Assembly: GCA_002395525.1 (NCBI GenBank)
Contig: DGXE01000021.1
Span: forward strand, 22,020-45,857
Length of the DNA stretch: 23,838 nucleotides
Direction: 5' to 3'
Origin: Ruminococcus sp. UBA4240
Lineage (GTDB): Bacteria; Bacillota; Clostridia; Oscillospirales; Ruminococcaceae
Every line of letters starts with the position of its first letter. Within the stretch, counting starts at the first letter, position 1. The notes under the pieces are model-generated. The model saw only the letters and a list, made by a program, of their open reading frames with translations. It made no database searches and was not told the origin of the DNA. This document shows, one piece after another, positions 7,576-15,601 of this stretch. The translations under genes were made by a program, and so were the position numbers.

Positions 7576-8537
7576 CAATATATGTCCCACTTCTTGATGA
7601 TGTCCCTGTGGTCTGCCTCTAATCCTAAGTTGTCAAGCAGCTCCTGGGCGGCATTGTAGCCCATCTTCTTCTGCCTGTTGTTCATGGCAGCCACCTCGAG
7701 GATGACAGCCAGGTTACGGCCGGGCTTTACGGGTATGGTGGAGCAGGGCACCTTCACTCCAAGGATGGAGGTGTATTCGCTGTCCACGCCCATGCGGTCG
7801 TATACCTTCTCATTGTCCCAGGGCTCCAGCTCCACTACCATGTCTATCTTGGATGTGACCTTTACGGAGCCCATGCCGAAGAGCCTTCTGGCATTGACTA
7901 TGCCTATGCCCCGAAGCTCCAGGAAGTGGCGTATGTTCTCCGGTGAGGAGCCTACAAGGGATATGTTGGATACACGCCTTATCTCCACCGCATCATCGGC
8001 TATGAGCCTGTGGCCTCTCTTTATGAGCTCCACGGCTGTCTCGCTCTTGCCCACGCCGGATTCGCCCAGTATGAGCATACCCTCGCCGCATACCTCCATA
8101 AGCACACCGTGACGGGTGATACGGGGGGCAAGGTGAAGGTTCAGGTAGGCGATGAGTGCGGACATAAAGCTGGATGTGCTCTCCTTGCAGCGCACAAGGG
8201 GAGTTTCATACTGCTCCGCCAGCTCCGTCATCTCCGGGAAATAGGGCAGCTCCCTTGTGATTATGACACAGGGGACATGCTGGGCAAAGAGCATCTCTAT
8301 GCGCTCACGGCGCTTGCTCTCGTCAAGGGTGGCAAGGTAGGCAAATTCCGCCTTGCCCACGATCTCTATCCTCTCGGAATTGAAGTATTCGTAGAAGCCT
8401 GTGAGCTGCAGACCCGGGCGGTTCACCTCGGATTCCTTTATCAGCAGCTTTGTGGCATCCATGGGCAGATAGATGGTCTCCAGATTGAATTCATCTATAA
8501 TGTCCCTGAGTGTGACGCTGTACTTTTTTTCGGCCAT
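7575..8537 (-). CDS. hprK: HPr kinase/phosphorylase
   Basis: A 320-residue cytoplasmic enzyme that phosphorylates HPr on Ser46 in response to glycolytic state and so drives carbon catabolite repression with CcpA. The P-loop is GESGVGKS (158-165), the conserved His143 is in ITRHG, and the acidic pair DD lies at 181-182. The family signature LELRGIGIVNARRLFG runs from 206 to 221. Length matches the family. The ATG at 8537 (MAEKK) is chosen because GAGGGGG lies 4-5 nt upstream; the longer open frame to 8621 has no such site. It heads a two-gene unit with murB. Its presence suggests that the xyl genes in this window could be under catabolite control, though no convincing cre site was found beside them. 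Confidence 0.97.
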   Translation of the reverse strand: MAEKKYSVTLRDIIDEFNLETIYLPMDATKLLIKESEVNRPGLQLTGFYEYFNSERIEIVGKAEFAYLATLDESKRRERIEMLFAQHVPCVIITRELPYFPEMTELAEQYETPLVRCKESTSSFMSALIAYLNLHLAPRITRHGVLMEVCGEGMLILGESGVGKSETAVELIKRGHRLIADDAVEIRRVSNISLVGSSPENIRHFLELRGIGIVNARRLFGMGSVKVTSKIDMVVELEPWDNEKVYDRMGVDSEYTSILGVKVPCSTIPVKPGRNLAVILEVAAMNNRQKKMGYNAAQELLDNLGLEADHRDIIKKWDIY

Positions 8538-8631
8538 AATTACCCCCTCACAGATCACTGCAGCCGGACCATTCTCCAAAAAGTGTTGTTCATACCCGCT
8601 GTTGTCAGGTATCCTTCGCACATTCCATTAC

Positions 8632-8660
8632 ATTATACTATATTCTTTTGAAATATGCAA
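8632..8660 (-). promoter_or_regulatory. Sigma-A promoter for hprK-murB
   Basis: On the minus strand TTGCAT (8655-8660), a 17-nt spacer and TATAAT (8632-8637). The predicted leader before hprK is about 90 nt, with no obvious terminator inside it. Confidence 0.8.
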
Positions 8661-8736
8661 GGGGTAAAAAAGATTTTGTTCACGGCACGGCGGTGAAGCT
8701 GTACGGCTTTTTGGCGGCAGCATAATGCATCTGAGC

Positions 8737-8768
8737 AAAAAGAGCTCCCCCGATCCCTCGGGAGAGCT
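8737..8768 (-). terminator. Intrinsic terminator of the InlB-repeat protein gene
   Basis: The minus strand reads AGCTCTCCCGA, a short GGGA loop, TCGGGGGAGCT, then CTTTTTG. The 11-bp stem with one T-G pair and the T run mark the end of the transcript, about 30 nt past the stop codon. Confidence 0.88.
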
Positions 8769-8798
8769 TATTTGTACATAACGATCTCAGTGAAGAAA

Positions 8799-10541
8799 TT
8801 ACTTTGCTGTAACTACATCTGCCTTGGATACCTTCGTCCACTTGCCGTCGATATAGGCTTTTACAGCGAATTTATCGCCTGCGGTGCCCTTTACCCTTGC
8901 GGATGTCTTTGTGGTTGTGCCGAGCTTTTTCAGCTTGCCGTTTACTACCTTGTAAACTCTGTACTTTGTTGCGCCGTCCTGTGCATCCCACTTGAGGGTT
9001 ACCCTGCCGCTATCATCGGCTTTTGCAGTGAGGGAAACGCTGCCCGAAAGCCTTGCTGTGGTAGTACCGCACTCTATGAACTTTGCACCCTCGCCGTCCT
9101 TGTAGTATCTTACAGCGATGGTATATGTTCCTCTTGCCATTGCGGGTATTTCAAAGGTCTGCTCTGTAGCAGTGCCTATCTTCTTATAGGTTGTGCCCTG
9201 CTTCTTTGCGTAGATAAGGAATTCGTCTGCGCCGTCCTTTGCATCCCATGTGAGGGTATTGCCGTTAAGCTGTACATTCCATGTCTTGTAATCTACGACA
9301 TGGGCTGTTGCTGTTGAGGGGCTTCCTGTCATTCTCGGGCCGCTTGCTGCGGGAACGGGGGCAGCAGGAGCAACAGGTGTTACAGGCTCTTCGTCCTTTG
9401 ACCACATCGCTGTGATTGTCATATCCTCGGCAGGCATGGTTGCGGGGATTTCCTTATCCCAGCCGTTAAAGGTATAGCCTGTCTTGGTGGGATCCGCTGG
9501 TGCGGTAACATCCGTGCCATAGTCCTGTGTGATAGGTGCAATTTCAGAACCGCCGTCGGTGTCGAAGGTGATTGTGTACTGATTTATATCATAGAGCGCA
9601 ATCAGCGTTATATCTGATGTAATCACGGTGGAGAAATCGTACTCGGTCTCTCCGTCAGTAGTCCAGTATAAAAATGTACAACCTTCCGCTCCGGGGTCAT
9701 CGGGCTGTATCACAGGATTCCCTTCCACAACTGATGTTGAGAAGGTCTCCTCCCCGTTGGCAGGGTCAAATGTGATTGTGTACTCGGCGGTACCTATAAC
9801 AATACGAGAGCTTTCATTAACAATAACGGTACCTGCCGCCAATGCGTTATAACCCCAGATCGGTCTTGATCCTTTGCAGTCAAGTGTACCGTTCAATACA
9901 CTGATCGTGCCATTGTTGCACCACAAACCGTTATATGATGCGTTATTGTAGGTTCCGTCACAAATCAGCGTACCGCCATCCAGTACAAAATTCCTTGTAT
10001 TTAGCGCATTGGTATATGGTGTCGACCCCGGACCTGCAACAAGAGTAAGTTTTGCATCGTCAGCCCCTTTAAAGGTCATGTCTGTGCCCTCACCACGAAA
10101 CGCATGCTTATAGTAGGAGGCTCCACCGGTACTGCGGATATAGTTCTCACCTTCAAATTCAATGGTTAGTTGCAATAGCTCGACAGTGACCGCACCACTG
10201 GTTTGAGTGTCAAAATCTCTATAGTACCCATTCCCTATGTATGTAAAATTCCGCAGCTTCAAAACATCAGCCTGACCGGTTGTCGCCGGTATAAAAGCTA
10301 CTACCCATGCATCGTCTCCGGTCGCATCCTCAGTTGTCTCTACAAGTCCGCTGTTGCTTCCGTTGTCCTTCCAGTAGGTTGGCACTGTGCTGACAACATT
10401 CACCGCCGTCCCCTTAGATCCGATCCAGATACCGTTGCTGCTTGCCGATACCGATAGGTTCATTCCCGGCACGCACATGAACACCATGCATAGTGACATA
10501 AGCAGACTGAGTACTTTGTACTTTGTTTTGATCATATTCAT
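8799..10541 (-). CDS. Secreted InlB-repeat and FN3-like domain protein
   Basis: A 580-residue exported protein of unknown function. Residues 1-33 form a signal peptide (basic start, hydrophobic core, probable cut near VSASS). Residues 35-250 are rich in Gly, Thr and Asn with VLDGGTLICDG and VLNGTLDCKG repeats that suggest a beta-helix. Two Listeria-Bacteroides (InlB B-type) repeats follow at about 253-318 and 322-381, each starting YTITFD and ending in a LIALYD or ITAMWS strand. A Pro/Ala linker (385-402) leads to two FN3-like domains (about 418-498 and 501-578) sharing WDAxDGA. There is no LPXTG sorting motif, so it is either released or held by binding. The ATG at 10541 follows GAGG by 8 nt; 10535 is also possible. 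Its leader is unusual: see the promoter, pentamer repeat and leader terminator entries. It has its own terminator. Confidence 0.85.
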   Translation of the reverse strand: MNMIKTKYKVLSLLMSLCMVFMCVPGMNLSVSASSNGIWIGSKGTAVNVVSTVPTYWKDNGSNSGLVETTEDATGDDAWVVAFIPATTGQADVLKLRNFTYIGNGYYRDFDTQTSGAVTVELLQLTIEFEGENYIRSTGGASYYKHAFRGEGTDMTFKGADDAKLTLVAGPGSTPYTNALNTRNFVLDGGTLICDGTYNNASYNGLWCNNGTISVLNGTLDCKGSRPIWGYNALAAGTVIVNESSRIVIGTAEYTITFDPANGEETFSTSVVEGNPVIQPDDPGAEGCTFLYWTTDGETEYDFSTVITSDITLIALYDINQYTITFDTDGGSEIAPITQDYGTDVTAPADPTKTGYTFNGWDKEIPATMPAEDMTITAMWSKDEEPVTPVAPAAPVPAASGPRMTGSPSTATAHVVDYKTWNVQLNGNTLTWDAKDGADEFLIYAKKQGTTYKKIGTATEQTFEIPAMARGTYTIAVRYYKDGEGAKFIECGTTTARLSGSVSLTAKADDSGRVTLKWDAQDGATKYRVYKVVNGKLKKLGTTTKTSARVKGTAGDKFAVKAYIDGKWTKVSKADVVTAK

Positions 10542-10564
10542 CTTCCTTTCCTCTTTGATAATGC

Positions 10565-10606
10565 AAAAACGCCCTGTGGCCGCAGTTATACCACGGTCAC
10601 GGGCGT
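10565..10606 (-). terminator. Terminator-like hairpin inside the leader of the InlB-repeat protein gene
   Basis: On the minus strand ACGCCCGTG pairs with CAC-A-GGGCGT (one bulged A) and an inner CCGTGG/CTGCGG helix closes a TATAA loop; TTTTTG follows. It lies after the promoter and repeat but before the ribosome binding site, so it would attenuate expression of the gene downstream. The opposite strand lacks a T run. No known riboswitch consensus was recognised in the leader. Confidence 0.72.
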
Positions 10607-10655
10607 AATAGCCTTTATTGATTTTCGGGCATGACAAAAGAGCGCAGTTAAGCCG

Positions 10656-10705
10656 CTGTGCTGTGCTGTGCTGTGCTGTGCTGTGCTGTGCTGTGCTGTG
10701 CTGTG
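10656..10705 (-). repeat. Pentanucleotide microsatellite, ten perfect CACAG units
   Basis: Ten uninterrupted copies of CTGTG on the plus strand (CACAG on the minus strand). The first unit coincides with the predicted transcription start of the InlB-repeat protein gene, so the repeat forms the first ~50 nt of its mRNA. Perfect tandem pentamers of this length are prone to slippage during replication. The whole array reads through in all frames without a stop. Confidence 0.97.
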
Positions 10706-10708
10706 AGG

Positions 10709-10737
10709 AGTATATCATGCACAAACATGGTTGTCAA
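10709..10737 (-). promoter_or_regulatory. Near-consensus promoter driving the pentamer-repeat leader
   Basis: On the minus strand TTGACA (10732-10737), a 17-nt spacer and TATACT (10709-10714) preceded by TG. The expected start is 5-8 nt downstream, at about 10702-10704, inside the first CACAG unit. Confidence 0.85.
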
Positions 10738-10935
10738 GCCCCTTTCTGTAAACCTTTGTGAATTAAATACATATAGCAAAAGACAAAACCTTTTGGCGTT
10801 TGCTATCTTTCCGATCCGCTTATTGCAAGAACATGACGGTTTTCTATCGGGAGAGGTAAAAAACCGCTCCGGTACATCCGCCCATGAACGCCGTTCCATC
10901 TGTGGGCATAGCAGACGGATTCTTGCTGTGTTTGA
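10738..10935. other. Gene-free interval between small ORF and leader promoter
   Basis: About 200 nt without a supported gene. An 83-codon minus-strand frame crosses it but has no ribosome binding site and runs through the promoter and the microsatellite. An A/T-rich, weakly self-complementary stretch (about 10777-10804) could be a poor terminator for the small ORF upstream, but the pairing is not convincing. Confidence 0.4.
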
Positions 10936-11181
10936 TCACAATTTCCCATACGGATGCACTGCTGAAAAAAATCTCGTTTCCCGGGTGTCCTGACTGACGG
11001 CGGTTTCGGAATGACCGCTCAGCATTTTCAGCAGATCAACTACGACTTGCTGACTTCTGATTGGAAGCTTCTCCATCATATTCGTTGCTTGCTGTACCAG
11101 CGTCATATAGTTTACCTCCGGTATCTTCTCTGCTTTCCGCATGATCGACAAGCCTCTTTCGGCGAAATTCCCAACGAACAT
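10936..11181 (-). CDS. Small hypothetical protein with own promoter
   Basis: An 81-residue protein I do not recognise. The gene has good expression signals: GAGAGG lies 4 nt before the ATG at 11181 and a promoter with 17-nt spacing lies just upstream. An internal ATG at residue 14 (MRKAEKIPEV) is a less likely start. Residues about 25-55 (TLVQQATNMMEKLPIRSQQV, then VVDLLKMLS) look like two amphipathic helices, loosely recalling small antitoxin-type proteins such as those preceding PIN toxins later in this window. No toxin gene follows, so it would be an orphan if related; that similarity is weak and is inference. The C-terminal tail (about 60-81) is polar and low in predicted structure, and the ORF could be a remnant. 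Confidence 0.55.
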   Translation of the reverse strand: MFVGNFAERGLSIMRKAEKIPEVNYMTLVQQATNMMEKLPIRSQQVVVDLLKMLSGHSETAVSQDTRETRFFSAVHPYGKL

Positions 11182-11199
11182 TTCACCTCTCTATTGTGT

Positions 11200-11228
11200 A
11201 TTATACCACATTATGCTATAAAGCGCAA
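11200..11228 (-). promoter_or_regulatory. Sigma-A promoter for the small ORF
   Basis: On the minus strand TTGCGC (11223-11228), a 17-nt spacer and TATAAT (11200-11205) with TG one base upstream. The leader to the ATG at 11181 is only about 12 nt. Confidence 0.75.
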
Positions 11229-11302
11229 GGCTTTTTGTGGATTTTATTAAAAATTTTAAAAATTTTGTTAATGGTTCGGGTCACACTTTTTTCCCAAAAC
11301 CC

Positions 11303-11331
11303 TTGAAATCTGAAAACCAAAGTGTTATAAT
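11303..11331 (+). promoter_or_regulatory. Sigma-A promoter for the PBP operon
   Basis: TTGAAA (11303-11308), a 17-nt spacer and TATAAT (11326-11331). Transcription would start near 11338, giving a leader of about 225 nt before the PBP start. Confidence 0.85.
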
Positions 11332-11339
11332 AGCTGTGT

Positions 11340-11500
11340 ATGCGCTGAGAGAAGCAGGAAACGAGAAGCAGGACTTAACGTTAAATCGCAGCTTCTATCC
11401 TCAACAAACAGCAAAAGCCACCGGCTTTTGCAGGCAAAGAGGAGAACAAGCCGCCAATTCCCCGTCAGCTCCTCTGACCTCTTGGCAATGTGCAAAGCAT
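11340..11500 (+). repeat. Dispersed repeat segment in PBP leader (copy C)
   Basis: A 9-bp perfect hairpin GCAAAAGCC-ACC-GGCTTTTGC (11411-11431) is followed by GAGAACAAGC and a GCCAATTC block, matching the arrangement at 3794-3840 in the same orientation. GAGAAGCAGG iterations at about 11348-11370 resemble those near 1974. The hairpin lacks a T run, so it is not a terminator. It would lie in the 5' untranslated region of the PBP mRNA. Confidence 0.6.
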
Positions 11501-11564
11501 ATACAGACACTCGCAGAGTAAACCCCATTCATAGAAAACTACTTCTGATAAGGAGGCAACAGCC

Positions 11565-13835
11565 TTGGCTGATAAGAAGACAACGGAGAAGAAGGCCGCT
11601 TTGATGGCGGCTGAGCTCCCCGAGACCCGGAAGAAAAAGAAGAAGAAAAAGAAGGCAGGTCCCATAAAGAAGACTCTTGTGGTGATAGGCTCTGTCATAC
11701 TCTCCCTCATACTCATCGTGGTAATAAGCGTGTCTATCATAGCCGCCGCCCTCACGGTGTATATCATGCAGTTCAGGGAGAACACCCCCATTGATATAGA
11801 CCTTGACTCCCTTGACCTTGCCTACACCACATTCATCTATGCAAACGACAAGGACGGCAACGAGGTGGAGCTCACCTCTATCTCCCGTGCGGCAGACCGT
11901 ATCCCCGTATCCCTTGACAAGGTGCCCAAATATGTTCAGGATGCCTTTGTATACGTTGAGGACGAGCAGTTCTACGAGCACGCCGGGGTAAACTGGTTCA
12001 GGACATTCTCCGCCCTTGTGAACGAGATGCTGGACGGTGCCCTGTTCGGGGGCAGGCGTTTCGGCGGCTCCACCATCACACAGCAGCTCATCAAGAACGT
12101 AACACAGGACGACAGCCAGACCTGGGACAGAAAGCTGCGTGAGGTGTTCCGTGCCTATGACCTTGAAAAGTACCGCAGCAAGGAGGAGATACTGGAGGCA
12201 TACCTTAACTGCGTAGGCTTCGGCGGTGCCACCTCCGGCATACAGGCAGCATCTCTGAAATACTTCGGCAAGGATGTATCCGAGCTTGATCTGGCGGAGG
12301 GCGCCTGCCTTGCAGCCATACCCAGGAGTCCCAACACCTTCAACCCCTTTGCAGACCCGGAGGCAAACAAGGAGCGTCAGGAATATGTGCTGAGCAAGCT
12401 TCTTGAAAATGCCGCCATCTCCGAAAGGCAGTACAACGAAGCCATGGCGGAGGAGCTTGTGTTCCGTGACCCGGAGAACGACCCCAAGACAAACGAGATA
12501 CAGAACTGGTACGTGGATATGGTCATAAGGGATGTTACCCTTGACCTGGCTGACCTCTACGGCGTTACCTTCACCGAGGCCAGCGATATGCTGTACAACG
12601 GGGGCTACTCCATCTACTGCCCTGTTGACATCGAGATGCAGGAGAAGATAGAGGCCAAGTACCGTGACTACACCACATTCTCCGATCAGGTGCTCAACGA
12701 TCCCCCCGATTCCTGCTTCGTGGTAATGGACTACACCGGCAACGTGCTGGCAGTGGCAGGCGCCATCGGTGAAAAGGCAGGCTCCAACGTGTGGAACATC
12801 GCCACCATGTCCCCCCATCAGCCGGGCTCTGCATTCAAGCCTCTGGCAGGCTATGCCTACTCCATTGAATACGATCTTGCCACCTATTCCTCCATATACG
12901 AGGATCTCCCCATAGAGATACCCGATGAGGAGAACCCGGGGCAGACCCGCAAGTGGCCCACCAACTACTCCTCCACCAGTGCGGACAACGTGTGGTCAGG
13001 GCGTTCCTACTTCCTGTATGAAGCACTCCAGAGATCGCTGAACACCGTATCCGCAAGGCTGGTAGAGAGGGCAGGCCCTGCAAATGTGTTTGAATTCGTG
13101 CAGAACCGCTTCCAGTTCACCACCCTTACCGCCTATGATGCAGACCTTTCCCCCATGTCCGTGGGCGCCCTTACCAACGGCGTTACTCTCCGTGAGCTGG
13201 TAGCCGCATATCAGGTGTTCGGCAACGGGGGCAAGTACTTTGCACCCACATCCTACAAGTATGTGCTGGATCCCTCCGGGGAGATGGTGCTGTCCCACAG
13301 CTACACACCCATACAGTCCATCAGCGAGGAGACTGCCTACATCATGAACCGCCTGCTTGCCACGGTCGTTGAGGGGGAGCACGGCACAGGCCGTGCCGCA
13401 AAGCTCAACAACGTGCCTGTTGTGGGCAAGACGGGTACCTCCCAGGAATGGCGTGACAACCTGTTCGTAGCCTGCACCCCCGACTATGTGTCCGGGGTAT
13501 GGTACGGCTATGACAAGGGCTACAAGACCGTCCCCACAGGCACCTACTACGGCACCGCACAGCTGTGGAAGAACATCTTCGGCGACATTGCGGAGCAGGG
13601 CACCCGCACGGAATTCCCGGAATGCAAGACGGTGCAGAAGCTGTACTTCTGCTCCAACACCGGTGATATCGCATCAAACGGCTGCCCCACCTACAACTAC
13701 GGCTACTACAAATCCGACTTTGCCAACATCTGCCGTGACGGCACCCGCCTCAACGACAGGAACCTCCCCGGATACGGCACCGACGAGACCGAAGAAGAGG
13801 AAAACGAGGAAAGTGAAGAAGAGGAGAGCGAGTAA
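11565..13835 (+). CDS. Class A penicillin-binding protein (bifunctional PBP1)
   Basis: A 756-residue membrane enzyme that polymerises glycan strands and crosslinks peptides of peptidoglycan. A cytoplasmic lysine-rich head (eight Lys at 23-30) precedes one transmembrane helix (about 36-68). The GT51 transglycosylase has EDEQFYEHAGV (132-141) with catalytic E132 and GGSTITQQL (167-175). The transpeptidase has SAFK (Ser422, Lys425), SLN (491-493) and KTGT (622-625). An acidic tail of mostly Glu ends the protein. The TTG at 11565 is taken as start because AAGGAGG lies 8 nt upstream and MADKK follows. It is the first gene of a four-gene plus-strand envelope cluster. An unusual trait is the pairing of a strongly basic head with a strongly acidic tail. 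Confidence 0.95.
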   Translation: MADKKTTEKKAALMAAELPETRKKKKKKKKAGPIKKTLVVIGSVILSLILIVVISVSIIAAALTVYIMQFRENTPIDIDLDSLDLAYTTFIYANDKDGNEVELTSISRAADRIPVSLDKVPKYVQDAFVYVEDEQFYEHAGVNWFRTFSALVNEMLDGALFGGRRFGGSTITQQLIKNVTQDDSQTWDRKLREVFRAYDLEKYRSKEEILEAYLNCVGFGGATSGIQAASLKYFGKDVSELDLAEGACLAAIPRSPNTFNPFADPEANKERQEYVLSKLLENAAISERQYNEAMAEELVFRDPENDPKTNEIQNWYVDMVIRDVTLDLADLYGVTFTEASDMLYNGGYSIYCPVDIEMQEKIEAKYRDYTTFSDQVLNDPPDSCFVVMDYTGNVLAVAGAIGEKAGSNVWNIATMSPHQPGSAFKPLAGYAYSIEYDLATYSSIYEDLPIEIPDEENPGQTRKWPTNYSSTSADNVWSGRSYFLYEALQRSLNTVSARLVERAGPANVFEFVQNRFQFTTLTAYDADLSPMSVGALTNGVTLRELVAAYQVFGNGGKYFAPTSYKYVLDPSGEMVLSHSYTPIQSISEETAYIMNRLLATVVEGEHGTGRAAKLNNVPVVGKTGTSQEWRDNLFVACTPDYVSGVWYGYDKGYKTVPTGTYYGTAQLWKNIFGDIAEQGTRTEFPECKTVQKLYFCSNTGDIASNGCPTYNYGYYKSDFANICRDGTRLNDRNLPGYGTDETEEEENEESEEEESE

Positions 13836-13897
13836 TCAACAGCCGATATGCAATCCGTCAGCCCGGCATTATACACTGTCCGCAAAACGAGGATCAT

Positions 13898-14809
13898 ATG
13901 TTCTATGAGATCATTCCCCAATTAGGGTACAGCCCCTATCAGATGTGCCTGCTGTTCATCTTCTGGTCGTTTTTCGGCTGGGGGATGGAGTGCTGTGTAC
14001 ATACCCTTAAAATGGGTGCCTACTCCGACAGGGGCTTTCTGAGTATGCCCCTGTGCCCTATCTACGGCTTCGGAGTGCTTATAATCAACATCGCCCTGTC
14101 AGGGCTTGTGGAGCACCCCCTGCTGATGTTCGTGTGCTCTGCCGCCATATGCACCACATTCGAGTTTCTCGTAGGCGTTGCCATGAAGAAGCTCTTTCAT
14201 GCCATGTGGTGGGACTATTCCGATGAGCACTTCAATTTCCACGGCTATATCTGCCTTAAAGTCACCCTTGAATGGGGCATAGCCTGTGTGCTTGCGGAAT
14301 GTGTGGCAAGGCCTGTGGTGGAGGGTGTCCTGTTTATGATACCCCCTCTCCCCGGCACTGTGTTCATTATCGTAATGGGAGTGCTCATCATCATCGACAC
14401 GGTGATGTCCGTCATGACCGTGAACCACATAAATGTGGAGCTAAAGGAGCTTACCGACCTTACGGGGGCAATGTACGACCTTGCCGACAGGATAGGGCGC
14501 AACTTAGGGGAGACTGCCCTTGAAACACAGGAGCGGGGCAATGAGATATATGCCGCCGCCTACCTTGCGGGTGAGAACGTTTCGGAAAGCCTGGAAACCA
14601 TTTCTTCGGACATAAGGACAAGCACCGAGGAGCAGCTTGAACGTATGCGCCGCCGCTACGATGCCATCGCCGCATTCACCAACCGCAGGGAGCGCCGTAT
14701 GCTCAATGCGTTCCCCACTATGCACTCCACTGAATACTCCGATGCATTCGAGACTGTGCGCAAAAAGCTCAGGGAGAGCATCGGCGGAAAGATGAAGGAC
14801 GCTGAATAG
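13898..14809 (+). CDS. CmpB/ABC-transporter type IV-like membrane protein
   Basis: A 303-residue integral membrane protein. The opening region, FWSFFGWGMECC then GAYSDRGFLSMPLCPIYGFG (about residues 22-54), matches the family annotated as putative ABC-transporter type IV (ABC_trans_CmpB). About five to six hydrophobic segments lie within residues 15-170, followed by a charged, probably helical cytoplasmic domain (about 180-303) with ETISSDIRTSTEEQLERM. No ATP-binding partner lies nearby, so a transport role is doubtful; function is unknown. The ATG at 13898 follows AGGA closely. It lies 62 nt after the PBP gene and 9 nt before the next gene, so is probably cotranscribed, which hints at an envelope role. 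Confidence 0.8.
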   Translation: MFYEIIPQLGYSPYQMCLLFIFWSFFGWGMECCVHTLKMGAYSDRGFLSMPLCPIYGFGVLIINIALSGLVEHPLLMFVCSAAICTTFEFLVGVAMKKLFHAMWWDYSDEHFNFHGYICLKVTLEWGIACVLAECVARPVVEGVLFMIPPLPGTVFIIVMGVLIIIDTVMSVMTVNHINVELKELTDLTGAMYDLADRIGRNLGETALETQERGNEIYAAAYLAGENVSESLETISSDIRTSTEEQLERMRRRYDAIAAFTNRRERRMLNAFPTMHSTEYSDAFETVRKKLRESIGGKMKDAE

Positions 14810-14818
14810 ACCCGTATC

Positions 14819-15601
14819 ATGGAAACTCACGAGCTGAACACATTTGATTTCCCCCTTTCCGCTGTAATAGAGGGCAATGCGGACAACGGCTTTGAGCTGA
14901 CGGTGGACAATGCCAGACAGCAGCTGAAGGGGAGGAACATCCGCCTGTTTGAAAGGCTGAAAATACGCTGGCAGGGGGCTGTTTCATCCGTGCGCACACT
15001 GCCCAGACGGTATCTGGGGGACGACGGGAAGATACACTCGGACAGCGGCCGCAGCCTTTACAAAAGCGAGTGGCCCGCATTTTTCTCACATCTGGCGGGG
15101 CTTGACATCATGGAGCTGCACAGGGACAGAGCCCTGCTCAACAGCGGTGACGATGCCCTTCTGTACGAAATTCACATGACGGCGGGAGATGTGTCCCTCA
15201 CCTGCGATGATGAGGGTGTGATAAAGCGGCTCACACTGCGGGAGCGTGCCGAGGAGCTGTCTGTATTTCTGCCGGCGGTGTTCATGGCAGCGACACACAG
15301 GCAGACCCCTGCGGCGGCAAAGCTCATCTGTGCCATGGCTGTGGCATATGCCCTGTCCCCTCTTGATCTTGTGCCGGACTTTATCCCGGTAATAGGGTAC
15401 ATCGACGATATAATACTTGTGCCCGCACTTATAGCCCTTGCCCTGCGCCTTATCCCCGATGAGGTCATGGAGGAGTGCCGGGAGAAGGCCCGTGACCTGT
15501 GGAACAACGGCAAGCCCCGCAAATGGTACTATGCCGTCCCGGCGGTGCTAATATGGCTAATCGTGCTCATGGTCATAATAGGCATAATAGCTAATAAGTA
15601 A
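14819..15601 (+). CDS. DUF1232 (YkvA-type) membrane protein with unassigned N-terminal domain
   Basis: A 260-residue protein. The C-terminal part has the DUF1232 signature, AVAYALSPLDLVPDFIPVIG (about residues 173-192) followed by YIDDIILVPALIALALRLIP, and a last hydrophobic helix (about 240-257). Residues 1-155 are soluble-looking and not recognised; ERLKIRWQGAVSSVRTLPRR and a later EIHMTAGDVSLTCDDEGVI stretch suggest a small mixed alpha/beta domain. DUF1232 proteins are of unknown function. The ATG at 14819 lies 9 nt after the upstream stop; no strong ribosome binding site is visible, so coupling to the upstream gene is likely. Confidence 0.75.
   Translation: METHELNTFDFPLSAVIEGNADNGFELTVDNARQQLKGRNIRLFERLKIRWQGAVSSVRTLPRRYLGDDGKIHSDSGRSLYKSEWPAFFSHLAGLDIMELHRDRALLNSGDDALLYEIHMTAGDVSLTCDDEGVIKRLTLRERAEELSVFLPAVFMAATHRQTPAAAKLICAMAVAYALSPLDLVPDFIPVIGYIDDIILVPALIALALRLIPDEVMEECREKARDLWNNGKPRKWYYAVPAVLIWLIVLMVIIGIIANK

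Noticed and set aside
10656..10705. Pentamer array as a CRISPR array
   Set aside because: Units are 5 nt with no spacers; this is a microsatellite.
10542..10724. In-frame N-terminal extension of the InlB-repeat protein through the pentamer repeat
   Set aside because: Its possible starts overlap the -10 box and lack a ribosome binding site, and the signal peptide would be buried about 61 residues in. Kept only as a second model.
10648..10899. 83-codon minus-strand frame through the pentamer repeat
   Set aside because: No ribosome binding site, no family match, and it spans the near-consensus promoter and ends in the microsatellite.
11411..11431. Hairpin in the PBP leader as a terminator or riboswitch
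   Set aside because: No T run follows, and the same hairpin recurs in other intergenic regions, so it is better explained as part of the repeat family.
11529..12818. 429-codon minus-strand open frame
   Set aside because: It lies antisense to the PBP gene, whose domains and motifs are unambiguous, and its cysteine/leucine/valine-rich translation matches no family.
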